Of a DNA stretch of 64,000 nucleotides, positions 12,333-25,600 are shown in pieces (within the stretch, counting starts at the first letter, position 1; every line of letters begins with the position of its first letter). This DNA comes from Nemopilema nomurai (taxonomy: Eukaryota; Cnidaria; Scyphozoa; Rhizostomeae; Rhizostomatidae), in assembly GCA_003864495.1 (NCBI GenBank), contig ML133380.1:1-64000 (forward strand). Direction: 5' to 3'. The notes below the pieces were generated by a model. It did not search any database, had not been told where the DNA came from, and worked only from the letters and a program-made list of their open reading frames with translations. The translations under genes were made by a program, and so were the position numbers.

Positions 12333-13814
12333 CAGTCTTGGTCGTTTGATGCGTGCGATCGCATCTGCACACGCATGGCGCCAATAATGCGAGCGATTTA
12401 TCGCACGCATGAGATGTATATTTGACCGTTGCTTTTGACCTTCATAAAATTTTTTTCTTTAACGAAAAATTGGAAATTTTGTCTTTCATTAGCTAAGCAA
12501 CATCGAAAGATCCTTTTAATAGTGCCTATTGTGTCTTCCTATTGTGTTTTCATATAACGTTTTTCGACGTATTTCATCGGAATTCAAGGTCTACGATCAA
12601 TTAAGATTATTTCCGTTACATGAAAACCGACCAAATTTTATTAAGACCTCCTAACGTAAATAATCCTAATAGAACGTAACTCAACGTAATTCATAGGAAG
12701 AAATGAAAAAAGTTTATTTCCTCCCGACAAAATACGACGAATTAAGACGAATTACGGTCGATGAATTATATGAAAATCAGAAATACGTCAAATACGTTGA
12801 AATACGGTAGCCCAATCTTGTTTTGCAAAGTAGCTCTCGATCTGAAAAATGCACACCTTGATTCCAACATGGCAGACAAGCGGGAAATCAAACATATTCT
12901 ATCATATATCCTCAGTTCTTAAATGAGTGCTTGAAAGTGCCCAGACCATTTGCGTTTTTGGAAAATTTTCCGAATCCAATATCTCTTCTCCTAACATTTT
13001 TCCGTGTAAGCAATTGTTTCTACTTTCTCAAAGTGGCTGTAATGACTATCAAACTGCGTTGCAGCATTAACCTATGATTTATTTTGCCTGATATAGTATG
13101 TGACTTTCCAGCTTCTTTTAGACCCTCGTCTTATTCAATAAATTAATTGCCGCCGCCGCCAAATAATTTAAGATGACGCGCCATATTTGTACCCAAAGAC
13201 CACATGTTACTGTAGACACGTGATCGTATACCGCCTTTTCCGGTAGAATTACGACGTATTTAGATGAAATACGTTGCGATGAAATACGACGAAATATTTT
13301 CGAATGGAAATCATTCAAGACGTTTATAAAAGCCTATTATCGTGAAAACACTGTCCGGTCTTTGCGGCCAAAAATATTTGAATTCAAACGCGAAGAATTC
13401 CCCAATCTTTGCCTCTATGCAGAGATTACTATTTTAATAAGTGGCTCGAATTCTACAGTAGAGAGAGCATTATTTCTAAACACTGATAAAAAACTCTCTT
13501 TTTCAAGTAAATGTCATCTCAGATTAACAGTGACAAAAACTCTAAAATTCAGGCAAAAAATCTTTAGTGTCTTTTTGTCACTTTTATAAAGCATCACAGA
13601 ATCTAAGGTGAAGAAAAATTTGCTGTAGAAACAGCAAATTTTCCTCCTCTGCTATTCGGAAATGAATTTTGTACTGTCACAGTACCGTTTTTGAAGGAGA
13701 CAGTGTAAAGAGGGTCTGAAATAGCCAGATATGTAAGAGTGTGAATCACACGCATGAATAAAATAATGCGTGTGTTTTCCAACACACATGGTGATTTTCT
13801 TATGACGAAGACTG
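12333..13814. mobile_element. Non-autonomous DNA transposon, copy A, 6-bp TSD
   Basis: A 1482-bp element bounded by imperfect terminal inverted repeats (CAGTCTTGGTCG at the left, CGAAGACTG at the right). It is flanked by the direct repeat GTGTCA at 12327-12332 and 13815-13820. A second copy lies inverted at 56395-57932, with the same termini and a different 6-bp duplication (CTACAT), which proves the boundaries. The interior has many AAATACG/CGTATTT motifs near the ends. Copy A carries ~0.4 kb (about 13255-13650) missing from copy B. No transposase frame is visible. A 6-bp duplication fits few cut-and-paste superfamilies (Dada is one); the family is not assigned. Confidence 0.85.
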
Positions 13815-13820
13815 GTGTCA

Positions 13821-14000
13821 CAATAACTGCTTGTGTGTCGCAATAACTGCTTGTGTGTCGCAATAACTGCTTCTGTGTCGCAATAACTGCTTCTGTGTCA
13901 CAATAACTGCTTGTGTGTCGCAATAACTGCTTGTGTGTCGCAATAACTGCTTGTGTGTCGCGATAACTACTCGTGTGTTGTCATAACTGCTTGCATGTCT
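13821..14000. repeat. 20-bp minisatellite, nine units
   Basis: Units of caataactgcttgtgtgtcg begin every 20 bases from 13821 to 13981. The first seven are near-perfect and the last two degenerate. The array starts directly at the right target duplication of transposon copy A. One isolated copy of the same motif lies on the other side of that element (12313-12332), so the transposon landed in or beside this repeat. Units are contiguous, without spacers, so this is not a CRISPR array. Confidence 0.92.
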
Positions 14001-15175
14001 TCATAGCATTTTTTAAGGAATTCAACTAATGGGGAAGTTTAAGAAAGGGCCACAAAAACTAGACAACGTTATGTGACCACGCCCTGAAGACACGTGTACA
14101 AAGTAGGCTACGTATATTGCATGTTGACAGTTTTAAGATTATACTTTCTTTGCAAAAACAGCTAATTCTTTAGAAAAACAAAGAGTACTAAAGAGTGCCA
14201 CTTTTTGAGAAAACGTTTTAGCAAAGTCCCTGTCTTTGTAAAGTTCATTTCACGGTTGCCTGTTACGTCGTTCTTTTATTTTTAAAAACTCAAAGCAGCT
14301 GGCCTTGGCTCGCAAAATGCAGTACCCTTGCCACTCAAGGAAACATGCATCACGCCGTTGATTGTTTCAAAGACGTTCTCCTCACTGCGTAGCATGCTGG
14401 TGTGTGTCAGCGTCAAAAATGATGCAATAAAATGGTTTCATGACTCCTTGACTAGCTTGAGTCATTTTTCGCAGTTTCGATACTACCTGTATCTTCCATC
14501 GTTTCAGAAATTTTGTTCCAAGAGCCACAAACATCGCCAACAAATTCTTCAAGAACTTCGTCTCCAAACATCTGCGATATCAAATCTCTGCTAGAAACTA
14601 TAAATTCTTTTGCAGATTTTGATTCCAGTATTTTTGTCAAGTTGTTGATTGTTCTTGAAAGAATGAAAATCTTCTTCGAAGATCTGGCAACATATCTGGC
14701 AAAATATGGTCGCACCTCTGAAAATATTTTTGAATTCGTTGAAATATTGCACATAAATCATACATCACGCTGTCAGCCAGAATTGTTGTGAGCCAGCTTT
14801 CCATTTGCAGAAAAATCCTTGTGCTATGTGGCGCTCTTTTCTTTCTGAAGTGACTGTGCCTGATTTCATTTTCTGAAACATGTTTTCAGCAGCCTCAAGG
14901 TTGTGCAGTATTGCATTTAGCAAATTCAAAGTATGCCACTTTTGTAAACATATTTTGTCAACTACGCGCCTAAAAACACCCCTAGAGAATTATTTTCCAA
15001 TTGTTTAACAGCGCTATTGGTAATGGTTCAAAAGGAAGGAAGAATAAAAACAGTTCAGATTTGTTGAGACAAAAACTATTTAGAGTATTTTTTTATCGAG
15101 TAGACCCAAACAACTGGGAAATTTTTCTAATTTTGCCCGTTACTCCTGGGGAAGGCTTTGAGTAGTTTGTATGTT
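14001..15175. other. Gene-free spacer with unassigned ORFs
   Basis: An open minus-strand frame of 100 codons (14452-14754) overlaps a plus-strand frame at 14513-14791. Neither resembles a family I know, and no splice partners were found. The rest shows no recognisable feature. Confidence 0.35.
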
Positions 15176-15487
15176 AAAAAATGGCCTGCATTTCGCAATA
15201 AAAAATGGCCTGCATTTCGCAATAAAAAATGGCCTGCATTTCGCAATAAAAAATGGCCTGCATTTCGCAATAAAAAATGGCCTGCATTTCGCAATAAAAA
15301 ATGGCCTGCATTTCGCAATAAAAAATGGCCTGCATTTCGCAATAAAAAATGGCCTGCATTTCGCAATAAAAAATGGCCTGCATTTCGCAATAAAAAATGG
15401 CCTGCATTTCGCAATAAAAAATGGCCTGCATTTCGCAATAAAAAATGGCCTGCATTTCGCAATAAAAAATGGCCTGCATTTCGCAAT
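15176..15487. repeat. 24-bp minisatellite, 13 perfect units
   Basis: Thirteen copies of a 24-base unit (six A, then tggcctgcatttcgcaat) run from 15176 to 15487 without visible change. A 24-bp unit keeps several frames open, which produces spurious repetitive ORFs on both strands. The array ends in tcgcaataactgctcgtgtg, the motif of the 20-bp minisatellite at 13821, so the two arrays may share an ancestor. Confidence 0.95.
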
Positions 15488-16666
15488 AACTGCTCGTGTG
15501 TCGCAGCTGCCATGCTAATTTTCTGTCTTTTCAGAGAAAATAACTTCCATTAAAATAAGCCAATCTGTTTTGGTAGAAAACAGGCTCTGCCTTTGTGTGC
15601 TGATACTATGCACGGTTTCGTTCCTAATCTAAAGAATATAATCAAGAGAATAACAGGAATCTATCTCTTTCTTTAACTTCACCTCTAACTTTTCTCCAAA
15701 AACAATGTTGGTTCACTGCAGCGAATAAGAAAAGTGACCCTGTCAGCTGAGTTGAAGAGTCGAATCGGGCATTCTTCGTCGGAGAAGAAAGCAAACGAGT
15801 GAACTGGGCATTCATTCTCAATCTTGTAGCTAGCTTCTTTACAGTTTGAATCCAAAAAGTTTTTCAAAACAATCATCTTCCCACAGCTACAGCTTTGGTG
15901 ATTTTGATAAAACTCCGCAGGTACTTTTGAAATTAGGAGAAACATCTCTCATCGAAAATAACTATTTTTGTATGTTTTCCAATATTTTTACATTTTCTTC
16001 ACCAAAGGTTAGTCTAGCAAAAGTTCGTGACTTTTCAAAGAATCTTTCATCACAAAGCCAACAGTGATCATTACCCCAAAGCCCTAATTCCTCACATCTG
16101 CAAAGATTTTCTATCAAAGATTGAAATAATCACTAAGTCAACGCTGCAAAATGTTGTCAAACCTATTACTTATAAACCATACTATATTATAATAATTCCA
16201 CTCTATTAGTTCACAATGATATTTCTCAATCAGGTTCGTAGAAAATATAAAAGCTTCATGAGAAGTTGAAAATAATTTTAGTTTTATCAACTTTTTTCCT
16301 TACCAGGTTAGTGTGATTTTAATACTTCTGTTTACCTTTGTACAACATGACTCGATTCTTCATTGTGTTTAAGCACAAATTAAATATAAATAATAATATT
16401 AACGCAACACAAATCTCTAAGCTTAGTTAAAATTTGAAAAAAGCACTCAAATCATTTGTAAAATAAGCGAGTGTTTACATTACAAGATCTACTAAAAATG
16501 TTGTGGATGTTCGCCGGGTCAAAAGCCTATATTGAGCTCGCTTAGTTTTGATCAATATAAAATTACTTAAGCCCAATTACATAAGGTCTAAAACTATTCA
16601 ACGTTCCAAGTCCCAGTTGATTAACCTCCATTAATAAATGAGATTATGACCAACTTTTAAATGATA
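15488..16666. other. Spacer downstream of the BLTP3 homologue, with a Cys-rich ORF
   Basis: A minus-strand frame at 15685-15945 encodes a segment with CSCGK and further cysteines, but I recognise no family. It may be an isolated exon or a relic. The sequence between it and the stop codon of the next gene at 16667 is AT-rich and presumably includes that gene's 3' UTR. No canonical polyadenylation signal could be fixed. Confidence 0.35.
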
Positions 16667-19600
16667 CTACCTATTTCCAAGATCCTTAAGATACATTTTG
16701 TAGGACTTGACCTTCTCTGCAAGTTGATCATTTTCGTGATTGGACCACATCAACTCCTGTTGTAACTTCTCTACAACTTTAAGGATGGCGTCTCTTTCCT
16801 GCTCTAAACTCACCATTCGTGCATTTGCTAGCTTCAAATCGTCGATTAATCTCTCATTTTCTTCAATTACCATGGCATTTTGTTCTCTAGCAGTTTCAAT
16901 GTTACTGATGCCAGAGTCTCCGTCGCCCGAATTTCGAAGAAGATTCTCTTCATAAGGATCTCCTTTTCTTCCTCCTTTCACGTCAGCTTTCAGCAACGCT
17001 CCCTCTTGGTAACCGTCTCGTATGTCGTCACCTATAAAAATCTGTCCACTTGCAGAGCCAAAGAGAATTAAGCTGCTGATCCACAACTCGATTGGCGGGG
17101 GTAAAAGGGCTGAGGTGTACCTTCTAGGCTTGTCATCAAACAACTTCACTTCGATATTTTCTAGCTCTATCTTAAAAGGCATCTTTTTCAAAAAGTACTC
17201 GTCTTCAACAAACTCACTGAGGCTTTCAGTATTACTGAGTAGCAAGTTTGCGTCAAGATTACAAACTTTGATGTGGGCGAAACCTAGCTGGGCCGCCCCA
17301 TCAGCATACTGCTCCGCAGCTGGACCAGATATCAATCGTACCCTCAGTTGCGGTTTCGAATTAAGAAAATGGAGTTCTTCCTTTTCATCGGGTTTCGCTG
17401 ATGACAACCTATGATCCAACGTCATACCATATGTAACATCTCCGTCTTCCTTAAGGTTTATTTTCCCAACAGACACCTTTACGACGGAGTCAGAATTTCT
17501 GCTTTGCACTGCTATGCGCAAATTTTTACATTTGGAGCGAATTACTGAAACACCTTCATTTTTGAAAAATTCATAATCATCATTGGTGCATGCGATGGCA
17601 TCAGTTTGGGTTGATGCGTCGCTGCGCAGGACATCTTGTTGGCATGCAGAACGTTGGAATTCTGTTTCACAGGCCTCGAGAAATAGAAAATTGCGTGTTT
17701 CGTCCTCCTTAGCCTGGCCATCGTCACTGCCTCTTTCGTCAGGTGAATCGTCTGTAATAAATACATGATCTTCTGGATTCACGGGAACGTCAAACAATGA
17801 GTCTCTATCCCCAGTTGCTATGTCCTCTTTGCATTCTGACTTCTCTTCTATTGCAATGACCACCTTCTTTGGTTGGCTCTCTGCTACTGCACCAGTTACA
17901 CTGCTTCCATTCCATTCACATCCGTCAGCTGCATTTACCAGTCCCGTTGAGCAGCTGTTTATTTGCAGTTTCCCAGCCGGCCCCTCCACCCGCCTGGCAT
18001 AAGCTTATCAGCTAGAGTGCTAGAGCTTTGTTCCTCGCCGGGTGCACAATTGTCTCGCTCCGCTAAACGCTGAGATTTCCCTGCATCCGAAGGCATAAAG
18101 TACCCATGGTCTATGTTTTCATGCTTTTTATTTGCATTTTGCCTTGTTTTTTGTATAAGCTCAAAAAACCTTGTTAACTTGCCACTTTTCATGCGATCTT
18201 CGAGGCATAAATACTGTTCACTTTGAACACCAATTGAAGGCGGCAGAACAATATTCAAGTCCAATGATGGAATGCTAATGTGCATCGAAAAGAACTGGCC
18301 CTCCAATGCAGCGTTCTGACTCAACGGTGATTTTACTGGTTGGGGCAGCAAATTTTCACCAGTGATTTTCGTTGCAACTTCCTGCATCATCTCTTGCACA
18401 CGTAATAAAAACAATAGCTGGAAATGGTCCAGTTGAATACTTGTTGCTTTGGTAACATGCAAGATACACCCAATGGTAGGTATTCTATTTGAGTTGCACT
18501 TGTCACTGTCCTGAGCTTCTTGGTGGCAATTGAAAAAGCTTGCAAGCTCCTCTGTTGACGTGCCTGGTGAAGCAACTGCATCAGTTCCCGCAGAATCGTA
18601 GTTTGGAAGCTGGCTATAAACAGGAGGAAGGGCCTCATTTGAATTCGCTTTACAGTTGTCTGTCAGGACGCCAGAATATGCTGAGTACGGCGGTGGAGGG
18701 CTGGAGGCTTCCAGTCGAAGATCATCTTTCACAGAAGAAAACTCTCTAGATGAATAGCTACCCATGGGCTCTGTTTCTGCCTGGTTCAACATGAGGTCGG
18801 TCTCGGAGTAACTGGTCCTTAGTGGTGGCTCTTCGGTGCTACCCAGAGACGAAGCATGCTGGCACATAGAAACCAAAGTCCTACCTTGACCAGGTACACC
18901 ATACACTTCTTTTTGTGCAGGATCTTTTTCATTTACAGTGCTGCTTACACTGTCGATGGAGACAGAGCTACATGAGCTTGAGTTGCTGAGAAAAGCTTGT
19001 TGTGATTTCAAAGTTGCAGGCAATGATGTACAAGAGCCTGTTTTGGGAACATTTGCTCTTGACGGCTTCTGGAGGATAATGGCACCAGTACTTGGCTGAT
19101 TGGTCTCACCTTGGAAACGATCTTTGGGAAGCGCAGCCATACTTCCCACGTCTTCCTTCAGAATTAGTGGTTCACTGGGTAGGACCACAGGAAAACTGAG
19201 CCAAAGACGAATTGGTACAGCATCAATGAAAGTGACTGGACGACCGCACGACTTTTTAATACCGACGAAATCAACCCAGATTTGTTCACACCAGACACAC
19301 CAGATTACTCTAGGATTAGTAATCCCTTTTGTAAAGCTTGCACTCTTCTTTCGAACCATAGTTGATTGGTATGCAAAGGAACTTTTATTGCTATTTTCGG
19401 TATTGGCATCTCCTGTCTCCTGTCGTAATGTAAAATGGAGATGTGCTTCTTCTTCTCTTTGATTCCTGTGATAAGGCTGACAGAAGCGCCTGTGCAGCAT
19501 GCTGTAATCGTTTACCCAGTATTCATTGGGAAGAGGCCCGCAGTCACTTTGCATGTTGGGGAAACCATTGCTCCTGGAGTAAACATCGGATGCAAGAGCA

Positions 19601-22600
19601 TCCTGCACGTCCATTAACAAGTCGGATTGTGATGTTGCTGTTCCGATGCGACTATTTGAAATAACAGCTTGCGATATTTGAATCAAAAGGGCCTTGGGTC
19701 TTTCGTTGCTGTGTGGTAACTCTTCGCTTGCATTACATGGAACTGTAACCTAGGCAAGACCAACAAATCGAAGCGTTTAAGCAGGATGCCATGGTCATAT
19801 GTCATAAATATTAAGGTTTAGAATAATATAGAACTATCCTGTCTAATCTCCAATAGTCGAATAGAGAAACAAGTAATGACAAGATAATTGGTTGCTGATA
19901 GGGATACAAATCAGGTTTACCTGTGGCATTAAACATTCGATTCTTATATCAAGGTGTTCAGGGGGTGCACAGTCCTTTGCTAAAAACTCTTTTGTCCATT
20001 CCTACAAGAGAGAATCCAAATCCCTTTATTCACCGGAATTAAAAGAAATGCAATAGAAAACTGCACAAGATGACAACGAGGAAGTGGAGCTAGAAAAGAG
20101 TTTAATGCACTGAGTTGTAGAGCAGTTTGCAATGTCTGTGTAATAGCAGCATGGCATGATTGGCGTGCTCCTTTTTCTGATCATATAATTCCTTATGGTG
20201 GATTCAATGCTAGCCCAGATGTGCAACAATGCTCCGAACATTCTGAATGTAAAAGCTGTAAGCAATAAAAATGGCGTTACATTGGAACGACTTGAGCCAT
20301 AGGGTGAGAATGTCTAGATAAACGAACGTGATTGCTTACCAAGCCAGCAATAACACTTTGAATGAACTTGTTCAGCCAAATGCAAGTGAGTGGATGGAAA
20401 ACTAACTTCACGGGATTCATCTTCAGAAACATATTCGAAGGAGGAACTGAAATATAAATTTGTGTCAATCAGTCCAGGGAAATGACAGTAATTAATATTA
20501 TACTAATATTTTCCTAAAAATATCAGCTTAATACTTCTGCGAAGGGTTGGCAACATTATTGCAAAAAAGCGCTTTTGGAAGTTAAATTCAGAATCTCTTC
20601 TAAATTTGTTATCAAAATATTACTTTTGAAATTTGAAAAATGCGTAGGATTTTACCTGGCAAAGTGTTGTACCCAATGAAATAATAGGAAGTAAAATCAA
20701 GGAGGAATGAATTCATATCTTCTGGCAAGAAGAGGCCTTCCTTGTCGGACGCAAGAAACGGCTTTGACTCCTGATGACTACTGGTGCTAACTTGCATTAT
20801 GGCAAAATGAGTGCAGGAGATCAAGAAGAAGCTTTCGTACATAAGTGGTCTTCGGGATGGAGCCAGGCTTTTCGACTGCTGCGAACAAACAAGAAAGATC
20901 TCTACTACGCGCAAAGTGGCCATAGGACAGGAAAACCTTTAAGTAGTACAGAGGTGAAAATAACGTATGTGCAATGATACTAATAACAAGGAAAATATTA
21001 AATATATATATGAATAGAAATAACAAAGATATAGGTTTTATATGAAAAAAACCTGCAAATTTAACAAAATAATTACCTGGTGCGCATAATGGCTGATATC
21101 TTTCCCTTCGTTTTTTAAAAAGAAGTCGAACAGTTGTTGGGCCCACTGCCTTCGACTGAACAAAGCATCATCGTCGTTACCCTTAGCTAGTTTCCTCTTC
21201 AAGTTAGCGATGTGATATGGATAGTGGTCCAATCTAAACTTCTGTATCGATATAAGTAAGGCACCAGGACTGTCCGACGAATCGGCACTCCGAGAAGAGC
21301 TGTACGAAACCGCATCCCCACTCAAGGTTTGATCGTCACACAGGTGCAAATCAATGCGGTTGGTTGTCAGGTGGTAAGAGGTTTCTAAAACATCGTGTTC
21401 TGTGAAATATTTATTCAAATTGGAGCCATGACCAGTTCCTTGATACGGAGATGCACGGCGTCCATGCTGCACTACAGCGGCGGTATCGCCAACATGGCTT
21501 GGTTGTTTGTGATATTTTTGTGCTTCTGTGTGTGTTGCCATGGGTAAATGTCTTTGTCTTACTTTCAGCAAAAAGTGAACGAATGATGAAATTTTGAGCA
21601 ACTGTGATTGCGTCAAAATCCATAAAATGTCGTCGAAAATCATTTCAAGTCTCGAAGATACGAGCGAGCAGTCAGCCAGCCGCTTCTTAATGGTCAGGTG
21701 TATTGCCGAGTTGTTCGTGATCAAGCGAATTGGGATAGACGCTTGCTCAGAAACCTTGAACAAAGTACAAAATCAGAATCAATGTTTATTTTGAAAGTAG
21801 CTCAATGTTTGAAGCAAATCAAATCGCAAAAGATGCGGAGGGTAAGAATCGTCCAGGCTTATCCTGAACAAATCTCAATGTTTCCATTTGGATATTTCGT
21901 GTTTCTAATTCGTAAAAACTATCTACTTAAAAGGAACGGTGTTCAAAAGGTATTGCCTCTTGAGTGTGCCTTGTACAAACTGGAGACTGGTAAGGGCAAA
22001 TATCTTTCCAAGGCTGCAAAGGCACTTCGAATTTCAAGATTCATTCATAAAAGTTGCAATACCTGTTTGTCGTGATGGTCACTGCTTTTAATGTTAATAA
22101 TAATGTGATCTACTTTTGAAAGGAAACCAAAATAAAAAGGACTTTATGTAGGGTAATTAGAAAGTAATGTAAAGTGACGACGACGAGCCAGGTAGTACCT
22201 CCGCATATGCAGCATCAGCATCAATACGCATTGTTCCCCATTTGATTTGTTTGAAGATCAAAACTTGGCCACGCTGTTCATCCTTGATTCTTGTCTTCCT
22301 CAGGTTATTTGTAACATTCCAACCCGGGTCTGTACTTTGCACAATGAAACGTGACATGCTGAATGAGGCCCTGAAGCCAGAAGCTTTAAATGAAACAAGC
22401 ACACTGTTTATGGAAACATACATTCCATCAACAACCTTCTCTGCAAATCCATACTTGCTTGCTTTTACAGGCTGTGGTTTGTCTTTGCTGTTAAGGACAT
22501 AAAATGACAGTGCTCAATTAGTCTGAATTAACAATAAATCTATTCAAGATTATCTGACAGTTTGTTCAGAGTCATGTCAGAGCCAATCAATTGTCATAAG

Positions 22601-25600
22601 TGTTTGTTTTGCTAAGTGGCCCAAGCAATAAAGTAAGACAAGGTCCAACTGACTAACCATCTGCTGCTTGTTCCCTTATTATCGGCTGCCAAACAACTCG
22701 TACAAAACTTTAAAGGTTCCAATATTTTTATTTGATGTGTGTAGATACAGGTTGAAAGTACCTATCAGTTGTGGAACAGAAATGATAATCTTGCTGAACT
22801 AACCTTGAGTGCTTTGCATATGGAGGGACATTGTGTTGAGGCTTAGCATTCACTGTTTCACTTGCAAAAATTTCCACTTCCACACAATCCAAAAACTAAT
22901 GAAATACAAATATATAATAAAAGGAAAACCAAATTAGAATACCTAGGCAACTCTCACTTCCAACTATTTATCCGAGGAGAACAAATAAATTGGTTATAAC
23001 AAGCTAGCTTTTAAGGGCAATGCAATACCTTCTAAACCTTGGTTTCAAGCAGAAGCAAGAGTCTAAATACACATCTAAACACATCAATCCCAACAAAAGA
23101 AACAAGGGATTCAGTTTTTATCACCAAGTAATGGAAAAGTTGCTTACAAGCAAATCTCACCAGCGGAATCAAACTTTGTTGAACATCTGCAGTATACATT
23201 GATAATGTTTCCTCTACAATAATTATTTACGATGTTGATTGTCAGTACATATGATTCATGCTGTTTTGTATCAAACATTGTTCGCATTGTTCTTCAGCAA
23301 CTATCTATCACTTTTTAAAATCACAATACATGTTGCCCATGTCCATGTTGCACTAAAACACATCATCTTATTTTTGTAGAAAACAATGAACATGCTAGAT
23401 TCAATTCAAAATTCATAATGTGCACTTCATAGTACATACCAGTTGTATTGGATCAGTTTTCAAGCTTGTCCAGTGAATCTACACCAACAACAACAATAAC
23501 ATACTGAGACACGAAACTCAATGCTAACCATAAATATTAAGCAGTTTTAGCAGAAAGCAATTTTTTCTTTTCCAAATTTTAATTGTTTTCTAATAGCCTG
23601 CCTAAAATGTTGCATTTCAGCAGGGTTTCACTTAGATAATACAAGTTAGAAATGAACAGTTATAAAGTATGTAACATGTCATACTTTGTTACCATGTCAG
23701 TCATTAGACCAATTAAAAGCCAAACAAACAAATTAGGAAGTCACTATTTCTACTTTCTAGAATATAATAATAAATATAGTTTCTCTTGATGTGTCTCCAA
23801 GCTTGATTTCAAGGGCCAATGACATATTTTCTGTCAATTAGTGACAATTTGTTCCCAATGTGTGTTGTGCAACAACTTGCATAACTTAAACATTTCCTTT
23901 CAAGACTCTCTTTGATGCTTGACCATGTTGAAATATGAAGCCTGCTTTCTCATCTAACTCTTTTTTATAGCAAAATGAACAGATAGATGAAATGGTAGTG
24001 TCAGTAATGTATCCAATTGAAACTAAAGCTGTCAAGAACATCTCAGAGACAAGTTTGAAACCCATTTCATCAAAAAAGGAGAAGAAGCAAAGTGAGACAT
24101 TTCTTCCCACATTTGACAGCAAAGTTGTCTGACTCACCTTTGCACATATGCGATTGCAAATTGCCTTCCTCAGCTGCAGCCATGGTGGCAACTCAAGAAG
24201 GTCAGTGAGCACTTCCTCGTTTAATTCCAAATTTGTCAGTTCACCCTCACCTTTCAAAAACTTGAGGCTTATTTGGCTTGGATCAAGATTTTTGACAAAT
24301 CTGAAATAGAGAACAAAATGATGCAGACATACACCAGTGTATGTACAAATTATTCTATGCAAAGAATATCAGGAAAAACAAATATTACAGAAGGGTGATT
24401 TGACATCAAAACAGCTAAGTAGTGCAACCCACAGTCTCAGATAATGTTCATTTTGAAACACTTTAAAGTTATCAATGAAAGGAAGAAACAATATCAGCTC
24501 ATTATCTTGATTGGCTCCAAGACTAAGTCCACAGGTTGATGGGCAAAAATTTTCAGGAACATCATTTTTCAATTGCCCAGGTATAACATTGAAAATGTAC
24601 AAACCATCAAAACAGCCCTTGGTGTGAAATTTCTTATAAAATGAAATTGAAATTTAAACATATGCATATTTAAACATATATTTATGACATTTAAAAAATT
24701 TAAACATGGTAAAGTTGCTTGAATTCAGGACATAGTAAGTTGAAGAAGACCTTTGGCAACTTTATGCAATTTGGCAACTTTTAGCATCATCTCTAGACAT
24801 TTATAAGGCATTTCATAGCCTGAATTCTATTGCAACATATGATGTAGTGGCAACTGCCTTTAGACCTTTCGCAACTTGAAAGTTTTCTAACTACAACTTT
24901 AAACATACTCTGTAACAAAAGTGAGAAGAACAGGCAGTTTTGGATGGCAAAATAACGAGTATCCACAAGTTCAATTTTAGAAGATATTGCAAATTTGTGG
25001 ACAGTTGAATTTTTGTTTTAGATATTTAACAGGTACTTTCATCACCATGACTGAATATTTCTATCTTTGAAAAGGGTACTCTTGCACCATAGTACTTGTA
25101 TATGAAGACATTTCTACATGAAAGGTGTTCCTACATCTAGGTTTTTCACCACCACAACCTTCCAGAAATGTGATCGTTTTTCAAGAAAAAATACTTGTAA
25201 GGTCAAGGTTTGCCATACTGGTTTCCATCAGTTAATACTGCTATAAGAAGTATTCTGAATCCACCCCCTGCTCTTCAACTTTCTGAGTGCTTAGCCGTTA
25301 TAGCAAATGGATGCATATTAGTCTGGTTGCTCAGACATGCAGTATAAATTGCTCCAGAGTGGTCTCAAGCTAAGTTGAAACTTTGATATTGAGAGATAAT
25401 ACTTTCAGTTGGAATACAGTCTAAATTATTTTGAGGAGTCTTCCAGAAATGCTGGAAGCTGATAATGATGAAAACAAGGCCAATCCCTCAACATCCTAGC
25501 AAAATAGTAACACAAGGAAAAGCTAGGTCTGTGGCAGGAAGTCGAAAATTATTATCTTTTGCTGGCCTTCACTACTTTTCAGACCTAGGGTTCCCTAATC

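Noticed and set aside
13821..14000. CRISPR-like array
   Set aside because: Units are directly contiguous with no spacers, and the DNA is clearly eukaryotic.
15127..15553. Repetitive open frames on both strands
   Set aside because: They are by-products of the perfect 24-bp minisatellite, whose length is a multiple of three.
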